Assembly: GCF_037975245.1 (NCBI RefSeq)
Contig: NC_092583.1
Location: 15,355,264-15,419,263, forward strand
Source: Apostichopus japonicus
Lineage: Eukaryota; Echinodermata; Holothuroidea; Aspidochirotida; Stichopodidae
DNA: 64,000 bases
Direction: 5' to 3'
Shown: positions 22,305 to 32,640 of the stretch, piece after piece
Layout: every line of letters begins with the position of its first letter
Position numbering within the stretch: position 1 is the first letter of the stretch
Program-made: the position numbers and the translations under genes
The notes under the pieces: generated by a model
Seen by the model: the letters and a program-made list of their open reading frames with translations, nothing else
What the model was told of the DNA's origin: nothing
Databases searched by the model: none

Positions 22305-24366
22305 GGGTGCCCACCTCACCGCGGCCATTCCGCCGGTGGGGGGGAGACTAACAAACTTCTCCCAGCAACGGGAATTTATTGGCGGGGACAAGTGGGTGTT
22401 GGACACAGTCAAACACGGGTACAAAATAGAATTCTCCTCCAGCCCACCTTTCGGGGGCGGAGGAAGGCAGACACTCACACCCACAGACCCCGTCAAACGC
22501 TTAGCCCTAGAAGGGGAAATTCTGGCCCTGCTGGCCAAGCAGGCAATTACAAGAGTTCCGGAAGAGACGGGACCACTCTTCCGGTCCTCCTTTTTTCTGA
22601 CCAAAAAACGGGACGGCACCTGGCGTCCCATTCTAAACCTAAAACCCCTGAACACAAAACACATCAGACCAAAACACTTCCGTATGGAGACCTTAAACTT
22701 AATATTACCCCTACTCAGAAAGGGCATGTGGGCGGCGACCGTAGACTTACGGGACGCCTACCTGCACATCTTGATACACAAAGAACACCGACGATTCCTA
22801 GCGTTCCGGTACGCAGAACAAGACTACCAGTTCCGGGCGCTCCCATTCGGCCTAGCCACGGCTCCCAGAACCTTCACGAGAGTCGCGGGAGCAGTAGTCG
22901 CCTACCTCAGAAAAAGAGGGGTCACCCTCTACGTATATCTAGACGACTGGTTGGTAGTAGGGAACAGTCTATCGGAAGCAACCAACAACGTCCACAAAAC
23001 GCTCCAGACCCTTCAAGAACTGGGCTGGATCGTGAACCAGAAGAAATCACGGCTATCACCCTCCCAGACGATCCAGTTCCTCGGGGCCATACTGGACTTC
23101 ACCACCGGGGTAGCCCGACCCTCAGAAGAAAGAGTCGCGGCAGTCAAGGCGACCACACAACAGATCTTGGCACACCGGGGGTCACCAACGGGGACATGGC
23201 TCCGGGCCCTGGGACTCATGGCCAGCCTCGTCGATATAGTAAGACTGTGCAGGCTACACATGCGACCTCTGCAACTGCACCTGCTGAGGTCCGCAGACCC
23301 TACAGACCCAGACAAAACAACGCTCATCTACAGGTCAGAGGAGGTCACACAACACTTTCGATGGTGGCTCGACCCAAACAACTGGAGTTCAGGGGTACCC
23401 TTTGCGATACAGCTACCAATGACATCGATAACGACGGACGCGTCACTGTCCGGATGGGGAGCTCACTGGAGCAATCGCACAGCATGGGGGACGTGGTCCC
23501 AAACAGAAACATCTCTCCACATCAACATCCTGGAGATGATGGCGGTCAAAAGAGCCCTGGAAGCTTTCAACGACCACGTACAGGGAACGATAACCACAAT
23601 CTTCACCGACAACACGACAGTGGTGGCCTATATCAATCGGCAGGGGGGCACCCACTCAGAGAGACTGTGCCGACTCGCGTGGGAGGTGATAACAGCGGCC
23701 GAGGACTCCGGCACGATCCTAAGGGCTTCCCACATCGCAGGCAAGCTCAACGTGATGGCGGACGCCCTATCCAGGGGGCATATAGACCCCAACGAATGGT
23801 CTCTGGAACAGGAGACTTGCGACAGAATCTTTTCGATCTTCGGCAGGCCCACGATAGACCTGTTCGCAACACACAAGAACAACAAACTCCAGACCTTCTG
23901 TTCCAGACGATTCCACCCCCTGGCCTACCACACGGACGCAATGTCCCTCTCCTGGGACCACATGGATGCGTACATCTTCCCGCCGCTATGTATGATCGGA
24001 CAAGTCCTCAGGAAAATTCGGAACTCCAAGGGCAGGTTCACACTAATAGCCCCGTTCTGGCCTCGCAGACCCTGGTTCGCCGAGATCCCCCAACTCCTCA
24101 TGGACGTCCCAGTGAGTCTACCGGACAAGCCCCACCTACTGTCCCAGAGACAGGGAACTCTCTCCCACCCAGACATCAAGGGGTTACAATTAGTTGCCTG
24201 GAGGCTGTCCGGTCTTCCCTACGACAGAGAGGCTTTTCAGAAGCAGCTGCCGCGATGGCAGCCGACGCTAGAAGGGGAACGACCGCAGCGACTTACGATT
24301 CCCGTCTGCGGAAGTTCGACCAATGGTGCCGACCGAGACAGATACTGCTGCCTGCTGCCTCTGTGA
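22261..24366 (+). CDS. DIRS Pol: reverse transcriptase, RNase H, MT-like domain
   Basis: A polyprotein of about 700 codons, frame open from 22159. Reverse transcriptase: FFLTKKRDGTWRPILNLKPL, VDLRDAYLHI, LPFGLATAPRTF, and the catalytic YVYLDDW at 224-230. RNase H: acidic residues D393 (TTDASLSGWG), E425 (INILEMMAVK), D450 (FTDNTTVVAYIN) and D501 (ADALSR). Residues about 530-615 carry IDLFATHKNNKL, DAMSLSW, YIFPPL and IAPFWPRRPWF, the Dam-like methyltransferase-type domain typical of DIRS Pol. It copies the element's RNA into DNA. There is no ATG in the first 140 codons (the listed start codon is GTG) and it overlaps Gag by 146 bases in a +1 frame, so expression by frameshifting or reinitiation is likely. 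All motifs look intact. Confidence 0.93.
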   Translation: MTAPPIDQRSPPSPRGAHLTAAIPPVGGRLTNFSQQREFIGGDKWVLDTVKHGYKIEFSSSPPFGGGGRQTLTPTDPVKRLALEGEILALLAKQAITRVPEETGPLFRSSFFLTKKRDGTWRPILNLKPLNTKHIRPKHFRMETLNLILPLLRKGMWAATVDLRDAYLHILIHKEHRRFLAFRYAEQDYQFRALPFGLATAPRTFTRVAGAVVAYLRKRGVTLYVYLDDWLVVGNSLSEATNNVHKTLQTLQELGWIVNQKKSRLSPSQTIQFLGAILDFTTGVARPSEERVAAVKATTQQILAHRGSPTGTWLRALGLMASLVDIVRLCRLHMRPLQLHLLRSADPTDPDKTTLIYRSEEVTQHFRWWLDPNNWSSGVPFAIQLPMTSITTDASLSGWGAHWSNRTAWGTWSQTETSLHINILEMMAVKRALEAFNDHVQGTITTIFTDNTTVVAYINRQGGTHSERLCRLAWEVITAAEDSGTILRASHIAGKLNVMADALSRGHIDPNEWSLEQETCDRIFSIFGRPTIDLFATHKNNKLQTFCSRRFHPLAYHTDAMSLSWDHMDAYIFPPLCMIGQVLRKIRNSKGRFTLIAPFWPRRPWFAEIPQLLMDVPVSLPDKPHLLSQRQGTLSHPDIKGLQLVAWRLSGLPYDREAFQKQLPRWQPTLEGERPQRLTIPVCGSSTNGADRDRYCCLLPL

Positions 24367-25268
24367 CACAGATAGCCGAGTTCCTCCTCTCACTCTTCGG
24401 AGAAGGGAAACAAGTCTCCACTATCAGGAATTACAGGTCGGCCATCGCTGCCATCCACCAGGGCTTCCCAGATGGCTCCACACTGAGCAATAACCCGTAC
24501 ATTGCGCAACTCATCAAAGGCATGGCGAATCGTCGCCCACAGATCAGACGGCTGGCCCCCTCCTGGGGACTCTCAGCAGTGTTACATGCCCTGGCAGGAC
24601 CACCATACGAACCAATGGCTAACGCCTCCCTGGCTGCCCTCACAAAAAAGACACTCTTCCTCGTCGCAGTTGCGTCAGCAAGAAGGAGGAGTTGCCTCCA
24701 CGCCCTATCCACCAAGCAGAATCACATCAGATTTGAGGGCCACGGGGTGAGGATGGTTCCAGACCCGTCATTTATTGCAAAGAACCAGACCTTGACCTTC
24801 TTGCCAGGAGACATTTTCATCCCGGAAATTAAGACCATGTCATCAGTAGCCGAGGACAAACGATGGTGTCCAGTCAGGGCACTGAAGTGGTACCTGAACA
24901 AGACAGAGAAGTTAAGACAATCAACTTCTCTCTTCATCATACCACGACCACCCTACGCAGCGGCCTCCAAAGACACTCTATCCAGGTGGCTAGTAGAGAT
25001 CATACGCCCGTTCACATCGGGGACCTCCCGACCAAGGGCTCACGACGTCAGAGGGGTCGCGGCCTCTACAGCCCTATTCGCCAGCATCCCGGTAGAGGAC
25101 ATACTCAAAGCAGCAGCGTGGAAAACTCCAACTACGTTCGTCGCCTGCTACTTGACCGACACTTTACACGCCGAAGCGGCATTTGGTAGCGCGGTGATGC
25201 GAGGTCCGGTGGGTAACAGGTCCCACCCCTCGGGCCTCCCACCATCGGGCAGTGCCACTCGGTGCTAA
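24180..25268 (+). CDS. DIRS tyrosine recombinase
   Basis: The integrase of the element. It resolves the circular DNA copy into the chromosome through a 3'-phosphotyrosine link and so makes no target duplication. The N-terminal SAM-like core-binding part (TYDSRLRKFDQWC, then STIRNYRSAIAAIH) is followed by the catalytic domain: first arginine in ASARRRSCLHAL (codon about 24681), HxxR in AHDVRG (His 25041-25043), and nucleophile Tyr in FVACYLTD (25149-25151) after a conserved AAWK tryptophan. All four key residues are present. The recognisable domain starts about 24180, overlapping the end of Pol by about 190 bases. The same frame is open back to 22305 but that part looks non-natural. The stop lies in the internal complementary region. 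The true start is unknown; an in-frame ATG is at 24255. Confidence 0.9.
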   Translation, partial: GVTISCLEAVRSSLRQRGFSEAAAAMAADARRGTTAATYDSRLRKFDQWCRPRQILLPAASVTQIAEFLLSLFGEGKQVSTIRNYRSAIAAIHQGFPDGSTLSNNPYIAQLIKGMANRRPQIRRLAPSWGLSAVLHALAGPPYEPMANASLAALTKKTLFLVAVASARRRSCLHALSTKQNHIRFEGHGVRMVPDPSFIAKNQTLTFLPGDIFIPEIKTMSSVAEDKRWCPVRALKWYLNKTEKLRQSTSLFIIPRPPYAAASKDTLSRWLVEIIRPFTSGTSRPRAHDVRGVAASTALFASIPVEDILKAAAWKTPTTFVACYLTDTLHAEAAFGSAVMRGPVGNRSHPSGLPPSGSATRC

Positions 25269-25360
25269 GGTTGTGAGGAGACAGGTAAGCGAGGAGCGAA
25301 GTAAATATTCCAAAACTTACTGGTTTGGATATTTACGAGTGACGAGCTTACCTGTCTCCA
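25261..25360 (+). repeat. DIRS internal complementary region (ICR)
   Basis: The first half (25261-25309) is the reverse complement of the left terminus, running GGTGCTAAGGTTGTGAGG to GCGAAGTAAAT. The second half (25310-25360) is the reverse complement of the right terminus, running CCAAAACTTACTGGTTTGG to GAGCTTACCTGTCTCC. The two are abutted, so this is a head-to-tail junction of both ends. In the DIRS-1 model it templates completion of the ends and closure of a circular intermediate. It also encodes the last codon and stop of the recombinase. Confidence 0.93.
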
Positions 25361-25837
25361 TTCCCGCCTCCCTCCCCCGAGAGGGTGGTGGGACACAGCC
25401 GGACGGAGGAGCGGTCGCTCGACTTGACTCATGACTCCGAGCTTCACACCAGATAGACAGAACCACCATCCACCAGAGAGCCATCGACTATGTCTATCGG
25501 TGAGTGTACCTATGTGTTTCCGTACGCGTTTGCGTACATAGTCTTCCACCTACGTTCTCACCTAAGTTGATCTAAGAGTAACAAGTGGCGGACCGTAAAT
25601 CTTTAGGCTCCTTGTTAGTGTAAGGGGTAGTTCCGCCTGCAGGGTTCAGGAGAGTGTCCCCCCTTCCCGCTGCGCCGGGGAGGGTTACACTCCCCCCTGC
25701 TAAGAAGGCGTCAGTGAATTTTTTGTTAGGGGTTCACTTTGGGAAGTTAACTCGACGGGGGTCGTTGGGGGGTGGCCAGACCTTGCCACCCCCACTCCCG
25801 TGTCCGTGAGGCCACTCTTTAGGAATGGTCTCATGAG
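25361..25837 (+). other. DIRS 3' non-coding tail
   Basis: About 480 GC-rich bases between the ICR and the right terminal repeat with no supported frame. It contains several short inverted repeats, including a perfect hairpin at 25768-25793 and a weaker one around 25650-25690 (GTGTCCCCCC against GGGGAGGGTTACAC). These could be RNA structures for replication or end formation, but nothing in the sequence proves this. Confidence 0.6.
25768..25793 (+). other. perfect 9-bp GC-rich hairpin in DIRS tail
   Basis: GGGGGTGGC pairs perfectly with GCCACCCCC across the 8-base loop CAGACCTT. It lies 45 bases before the right terminal repeat. It may be a termination, processing or packaging structure. No U-tract follows. 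Confidence 0.5.
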
Positions 25838-25994
25838 AAAGGAGGAGGGACCGGAAGGGGGGTCCGGTCATAGAGGGCGCACAGTGTTATTTATTTACCA
25901 GGACTTTATAGGCACGGTAGAATGAGGTGCTAAGGTTGTGAGGAGACAGGTAAGCTCGTCACTCGTAAATATCCAAACCAGTAAGTTTTGGAAT
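25838..25994 (-). repeat. DIRS right inverted terminal repeat
   Basis: 25838-25955 is the exact reverse complement of 19460-19577. It is followed by a right-specific extension of about 39 bases (TCGTCACTCGTAAATATCC, then AACCAGTAAGTTTTGG). The extension is found again, in reverse complement, in the second half of the ICR and, diverged, at the end of the relic at 63255-63310. This shows where the element ends. Confidence 0.92.
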
Positions 25995-26824
25995 TTATTC
26001 ACACAATGGAGGTCAATACTGACCTTCTTTTTTTTTTATAGAAAATTTGCAAAACTGTCAGGAAGGATTGATAAGTATAGGGAGTGACTTTAGATAAAGA
26101 GTCAAAACAAAAGATACTTATAAATTCGGCTGAGATCAGTAAATGACTGATTCCATAAATTGATGAGCTTTTTAAGGGGTCAGTCTGGCAGAAATGTAGT
26201 GTGAAGTAGTACATGGTGGAAAATGTTTTGGGCAACATTATATCGCTAACTAGTAAATTGATAATCAACTTGACAAGAATTGACCGTTTTGATGTGAAAG
26301 TAACCATTGTTTAATATCCCAGTGTTTTGGAAATTATTAATTATATACTGCATCTTGGTATTACTTCACCAGGTCAAGTTACATATTGAGAGAGTAACAT
26401 AAAATGTGCTATTATTGTGTTTGGTGTTGTTTTTTTCGTACACTTTAATGAGCAGTAGCTTGCACAGGATTTCAAAGGTGGGTTGGCTAAATTCTTAAAT
26501 CCCTCCGACAGATTTAGGGTACTAGGAAGGGGCTTGAACCTACATATGGAAGAGCCAGAGGTGTATGAAGGATTATGTAAAGGAAGGTAGTGCTGCTCCT
26601 GGGATTGCTGAAACAGAATCCCATGCAGGGGCTCTGAGCATTTTACCCAAGAAGTTTGTTTACAAATTTTTAAAGTCAAATGGTGCATTATGAGACAATT
26701 TTTAGATTCTATATTAGTTAATAATTAATAAGCTGTTTAAGGTAAATTATTTGAAATCCTGACAGAAGTGTGATCCAGTACGAGAGATTGCCAACAGACC
26801 TTTGGTGTAGAATAAAAAATCATT

Positions 26825-26972
26825 AAATTTACTTCGCTCCTCACTTACCTGTCTCCCCACAACCTTAGCACCCTTGTTTTACCCTGCCTAGAATGAACTG
26901 GTAACCTTTTTAACACTGTGCTCCCTCTATGGCTGGCCTCTCCAGTCAGTGCCCTTCTCAATCTACCATCCA
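26825..26972 (+). mobile_element. DIRS terminal-repeat relic
   Basis: Reads ATTTACTTCGCTCCTCAC, CTTACCTGTCTCCCC, ACAACCTTAGCACCC, then a TAACACTGTGCTCCCTCTATG segment (written here with its neighbours omitted) and CAATCTACCATCCAA. It lies 830 bases after the full DIRS element, in left-end orientation, but is clearly diverged from it, so it is a separate, older insertion. Confidence 0.72.
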
Positions 26973-28159
26973 ATGTAAAATTCATTATTTATATACTGTT
27001 AAGAATTTTAGCCAGTGGATATAAAAACATCTAGTAAGTTGTAATGAGATATGTTATGTGATATCTGACCCATGGGGATGTGGGTAGATGAGGTCATCAG
27101 GTCATGTGATGCAAATACTACAACCATGTTCCATAAATTTACTGAACATACACATATGTACCTAACTGCATGACAATGAAAAGAGCAGCCCAGAGGAATT
27201 GCCTGTTTGCTTAATTGAAGATATGTTGCTGTGCTCCTCTCTGCACACATATGGATCTCAACTCTACTATTGCACTTCCCCACTTTGCCCCACTTGACCC
27301 ACTTTAAGGTCATGTCTCACTATCTCTTCTGAGTCTACCATTTGTCATGCAAGTCTACAGTCTGTAATTTGTGACAGATTTTCATCAACAGAAAAAATGT
27401 CGCTCTTCCTCTGCTGATGTTGAGATTTCTTTCCCGTCAACTTGAAAAATTGCTCTTCTCTCATTCGGAGGGTATTATTTTCTCGTACATCAGGTCGTAT
27501 CGTCAGTTTCATAAAGTAATATGTTAATAATTTACTTCCGTATTTCACGAACCTAGGATGCATTTTGTCAACTTTGTAACGCTGACGATATACACAAGTT
27601 TCTTGTTTTTCTCAGCTGAAATTTCATCTTGTAACACGTTCGTGCTAAATTTGGAACCGTGGAATGGCCGAGTGTCACGTACAGTAGCTAAACTATAATG
27701 TAGGCTAACCTTGTTGTGTTCCTAGTAGCCAGAACATCTTGTGAAAATTGTCTGCCTGCCTGGCTGCATATACAGTATGTAGTTGTTTAGTGCACTCAAA
27801 CAGCTTGCTAGGGAAGCAAATTAATATCAGGAAAAGTGTGCTTATTGAATTAGGAAACTGTTATTTCTAGCTTCATCTTTAACAAGCCAGAGCAGATTTT
27901 TTTTTTTTTTTGTGGTTGAGATGACTTGAGATGGGCACCATTGGGTCTATCAGGAAGTCTGCCAGTTGGTATCAATCTATAAATGACACTAAGGTTATAT
28001 AGTATAGACATTTACTGGACTGACCATTGCTATCCTACTTATAATGTAATTATGCTCTTAATATCTACTGGCTGAAGAATGGAAGTTTCCCTGTTTGCTA
28101 AGGAGTACTGGCAAGTAACAAACTCCTTGGCATTTAGAGCTTGTTCAGTACAGTTTCAT

Positions 28160-28440
28160 TGTCAGTTGGTACTTGGTACATTACTCATGAAATTGGGCCA
28201 GATGAGGTGGACATTTCAGCACAATCAATATTCGGGATGGCCCTAATCATGTTTGTAAAAGATGTCCAGATATGTTAGACTTTCCCTCAAAAGTCAATGA
28301 TAGTCGGTTCTATGCATGAAATAAGTCCAGATAAGGAGGGCATACTCATTACAGTCAATGTGAGTTGGTACTATTCTATGAAAGATTCCGTGAGAGATGG
28401 ATATTAACCATAGTCAATTAATATCAGTTGATACTAGAGG
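28160..28440 (+). repeat. decayed tandem repeat, about 60-70-bp unit
   Basis: The word group AGTTGGTACT, ATGAAA, TCCAGATAAGG and AGTCAAT recurs in order at about 28160, 28231, 28301, 28361 and 28421 with heavy substitution. An ancient minisatellite that has lost regularity is the simplest reading. Confidence 0.45.
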
Positions 28441-31400
28441 GCAAAGAAAAAAGAAGCTGACACATGTATCTCTCCTTCTCTCTATATATATTGGTCATTC
28501 AACATTATTTTGCAATATCTTTTGAAGGACGGACAACCAGAAAAAAAATTGCCATGTACTACTAAATCTGTTTTGAAAATGATTCCATTATGAGTTTGCG
28601 TTGATGCTCTTTCCCTGGTAATTGATATTCACAAAGGTGTTAACATAATCCAGCAAATTTTGTATTAGTTTTATGTTTAATCAGGTTATCATGTGTCTGC
28701 TGTCTACCTTTTAATGTTGTCATGAAAAATCATTAAACCAGCTGGTTCTGTTTGCAACATGATGTCTCTCTCTACTGTAAACTGCCCCTCAGCTTAACTA
28801 TATTGTTATGTTTTTGTACAAGCAATGTCACAGCAGATGTTAAAAATCTTAAGAAAATGTTTTGCTTCCCAGAACAAACATACATGCCTAGCCAAGCATA
28901 TATGACACTTTCATTACAGATGTAGCTACCTCAGCCAAGCCTACATTGCATAAAAGAGTTGAATCAGAATTGAGCAAAATTGCTTCATTCCGATCTTATC
29001 CACAGACCTGTCTAAATCTCTTAACTGATGTCTCATCAACATGTATATACCCTTCAGTCTACCTTTACTTAGCTATATTGGTAACACTTCTGGGTCAAGA
29101 CCTTCTTCCTTCCCTCCTGAATCGACCATTCTGAAGTCCAAGGAGGATTGAGAGGATGGAGTCTCATATAGGGATTCGAGGCACGGTGCTAAAATTTTAT
29201 CAGTTAGCTGGATAGGTAATGGAGGAATGTACACAAGTAAACTGGAGGGCAGGTTGCTATCGTCGTACTTAAATCCCCCAAAACGGTATTAATTCAAAGT
29301 TGTTGGGATTCTAATGACCAAGACCTTGACTCTCACCAGGATGTTACTGTAGTCTGGATTCTGCAGATTCAACTCAACTCAAAAAGGCTTCTCAAATGCT
29401 TTTATTTATATGTGTTAGCCAGGATATGAAGCATTGTTTCTTTATAATGTTCCACTGTACAAATAGAATGTTGTTTATTTTGTTTACGAGAATGTATTGC
29501 CAGGTGTCTGCAAATTTCCTCAATTAGAATCTCATTTTCCACATGCTTAGATGTATAGGGTCAAAGGTGACATGTCAGTATTTCTATGCAGGGCAAACAG
29601 TCTGCTAAAAGTTTAAGCATCAGGTTACTTCTACTGTGTTTGATTCCCTCCGTTTAATCCTAGCTTGAGGGGGTATATTACTGTTATGATTTCTATAGAT
29701 GTGATATCTTATAGACTTGTTTGTGCTACTTTTAAAGGTATTAGAAGAGTAATATGACACCTGGGCTGAAGTATGGTTTCCAGCTTGATGTCAAAGTTTG
29801 GTTCTGTCTTTAAAAGAAATCCGCAAGTTATAATAGAGATTCTAAGAGGAAGGTTAGATTAAAGCAGTATCACCATGAGCCAATGTCTCCTTTTTCTGAG
29901 TGACAGTTTCGTGCAAAATATAACTAGTAAAGGACAGTTTTACTGGATACATACCTTTGTTTTTTCACTCTTCTGGTCTTTCACTAGCGATTCCTTTGGT
30001 AAAGTGCATGTGAAAACCACACAATGAATAACTTCCAATATCTATGTTTTCCTTTTAGGTCTATTTTGTACCCCTGAGAAATACTTGAGATAAAATCTGT
30101 CAGATTTTAAATTTCTAAGCTGATAGAATGTTATCAGATTCAAAGCTATCAAGGCTCAAATTGTAAAAGAAACAAAAAAAACAAAGAAAGGGGAAAAATT
30201 TTTAATTTTTTGTTTTGTTAAAAATTACAAATTTAAAATTACTGCCTAGTTTTTTGATGAGATATAGTTAATGATTCCCCATTAATAGTAATTATAGTTT
30301 TCATGGCAAGTGAATATAAACGTTAGTAAACAAATAATTTATTCAGTTATCAGTTTTTCTTTCATATAAAAACAAATTTAGCTGTTTCATAAAAAATCTT
30401 GCATTATTTGGTCTGCTCAGATCTTGTAGGAAGCTTTTATAGATTCTACTCCTGGTTCAGCAAATTCCTTCGGGAAGAAATCATAGGAGGAATTACAAAA
30501 TTATGATATGAAATTTGATCACTTTGTGACTAATAAAGTTAGATTCTTGAAGATACATGATAAAGCTACACTGGTATTCTGTGTTGATTAGGATTTACCA
30601 TTGATGAAATATTATCCGTTCACTGCTAACCCTCTCCTGCACATAATAAAGATCACGTTTCCATATTAAACAGATATTTGTTCAAGTTGCTGACTCACAC
30701 ACACTTATATTTGTGAGAGCGTGAATTTAGCAGTCTAACATGTCTATTGATATGTTAATATGCAAAGGAGGATAGGATCTATCCTTGAAAGAAAAGAAGT
30801 TTATGTATTGGCATTTATTCTCGGCAGGCTTTTGGTAGTTGGTCAACGTTTCGCTGGAAGTTTCACCAAATCTGTTGAGCGTCATTCAAAAATAAGGTTC
30901 CAATTTGCTCAAAAAGCAAATTTGAGATTTATTCACCAAATGTGAAGGTTAAGCAGGGAGAAATTAATAATCATGTTTGATTCTAATTTTGTTTCATTGC
31001 GCAGACAGTTTTTCACAATAGCATAATAACCGAATGCCAAAAAACCTAATCCGAATTTTGAAACTGTCAAAAATAATTCAAATTTTTCTTCATAATGATT
31101 TGAAGACAAACTTAACTAGATCAAAGGTGAATAGCTACATTAGTATTTGTGTTTTATCTCTTCAAACCTCCAGAGTGAAATATTTACAGAGAACCCCATG
31201 GCTGTGTTTAAAGGCCTCGTCTACATTTGCCTTCCCTGAAAATGTCATGCTGCATAACATGTGGAGGATGTACAAGAGTCAATGCCTTCCTTATACAATT
31301 CAAGTCCCTAAGTTATTCAAATTGTGACATCTAATCTTCAGTCTCTGCGTCGTCGGCGACTCTGTAGACACTGCTCCCTAAGTTGACAGTGTTGTTAGGC

Positions 31401-32298
31401 TAGTGCTGATGAAACTCAGCAATATCATATGACTATGAGTCATACACCAAAGAGGAGAGCTGCTTTATTGACAAATTTCAACAGGATTTTAGTTTTAGTT
31501 TTTTTTTGCATTTTAGATTTATTCCCGCATCGAATATATCTGAAATGTCTGCATGAGAGTAGGTGGTGTAATGTATCACTGCTTCCTCTGGTGTCTGAGT
31601 GTGTTTTCAGCTGTTGGGATTATTGGTAGGAAAATTCTGATACAAAAATCAGAATTCTATCAAAGAGATATATGGGAAGTGCTTTTTTTCTTGTTTGTGG
31701 TTTTTCAAATTTTTTGTGAAGATTCTGATACAAAATCAAAAGTTTAGAAAAGCAAAAGATGAACATTGCTGTTGTTTTAAGACAGTGAACTTCCAAATTC
31801 TAAAATGGGATACTGTTTTATTAGTTATGCGAGTGAGCAATCGGTGGTGAATAAGTGAGAGAAGAGAGGACGTGGGAAAATGGGGGGGGGGAGGGTGCGG
31901 TGGGAATGGGATGGAGGATGGATTGGTGATGAGGGTGATGAGGCATAGGGAAAGCAGGAAGAGGGATAATTACCACTACTAATCATCAAATCAAACTGCC
32001 ATGCGATAATACATTATTAGCCAGTTTGTTTTGAATCTAAAGATTTCTGCCATGCCACAAACCCCATTATAATGAATCCTGTAAATAATATTCTGAACAA
32101 ATTATGTAACATCTATTTAGTGACGAAATTGGATAAACATTTGACATGGGTAAAGGAATGGGATACGCATTTTTCTGGATATTGTGACAAAAAATTACTA
32201 TCAGTAACAATAATGTGTACTGTTTAGGTAAGGGCCATAAAATGTATGGCATTGCTTCTTCGTTTGAATCAGCACTGATTGGAATGGAGGAATGGATT

Positions 32299-32640
32299 AA
32301 TTTACTTTGCTCCTCGCTTACCTATCTCCCCACAACCTAAGCACTCTAGTTCTACCGTGCCTAGCATGTCCTGGTAACCTTTTTAACACTGTGCGCCCTC
32401 TATGACCAGCCCCTCCGCTCAATGCCCTTCCTTCTCATTCTTTCTTTCTTTGGATTATTTAGGAGTTTACAGTTTTTCAACAGCCTGATATTAAGTATCC
32501 TTTTCTTGCTTAAGTGAGGGTTTTCGGGGACTGTTTGGTTAGAGCCACTCCCGCCCTAGGTTCCCTCCCCCATAGGTTCCCTCCCTTAGGGTTACAGGGG
32601 TAGTAGTCCCACTCTCATTCTTTATCTGTCACTAACCCAT
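32299..32640 (+). mobile_element. DIRS 5'-end relic including leader
   Basis: The terminal part (ATTTACTTTGCTCCTCGC, CTTACCTATCTCCCC, TTCTACCGTGCC, AACACTGTGCGCCCTC) is followed by leader sequence that matches the full element at 19700-19830: TAAGTATCCTTTT, GAGGGTTTTCGGGGACTG and CCTAGGTTCCC. It has no Gag. The relic is longer than the others and shows that the leader belongs to the same family. Confidence 0.72.

Larger units (their letters stand above)
19444..25994 (+). mobile_element. DIRS-type tyrosine-recombinase retrotransposon, near complete
   Basis: About 6.55 kb inserted in DIP2 intron 1, in the gene's sense orientation. Order: left inverted terminal repeat, about 600-bp leader, Gag in two overlapping frames, RT/RNase H/MT-like Pol, tyrosine recombinase, internal complementary region, about 470-bp tail, right inverted terminal repeat. 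Inverted ends plus an internal region that rejoins both ends, with a recombinase in place of a DDE integrase, define the DIRS order. No target duplication is expected and none is seen. GC content is clearly higher than in flanking DNA and codon third positions avoid T, so composition marks it as foreign to the intron. The 118 identical bases shared by the two terminal repeats indicate recent activity. Termini are inferred from the junction preserved in the internal complementary region and are good to a few bases. Confidence 0.93.

Noticed and set aside
22059-22727. Long antisense frames inside the DIRS element
   Set aside because: They mirror the GC-rich sense coding sequence. None shows a known domain.
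20177-25268. LTR retrovirus or Ty3/Gypsy element
   Set aside because: No LTRs, protease or DDE integrase. Inverted ends, ICR and tyrosine recombinase identify the DIRS order instead.
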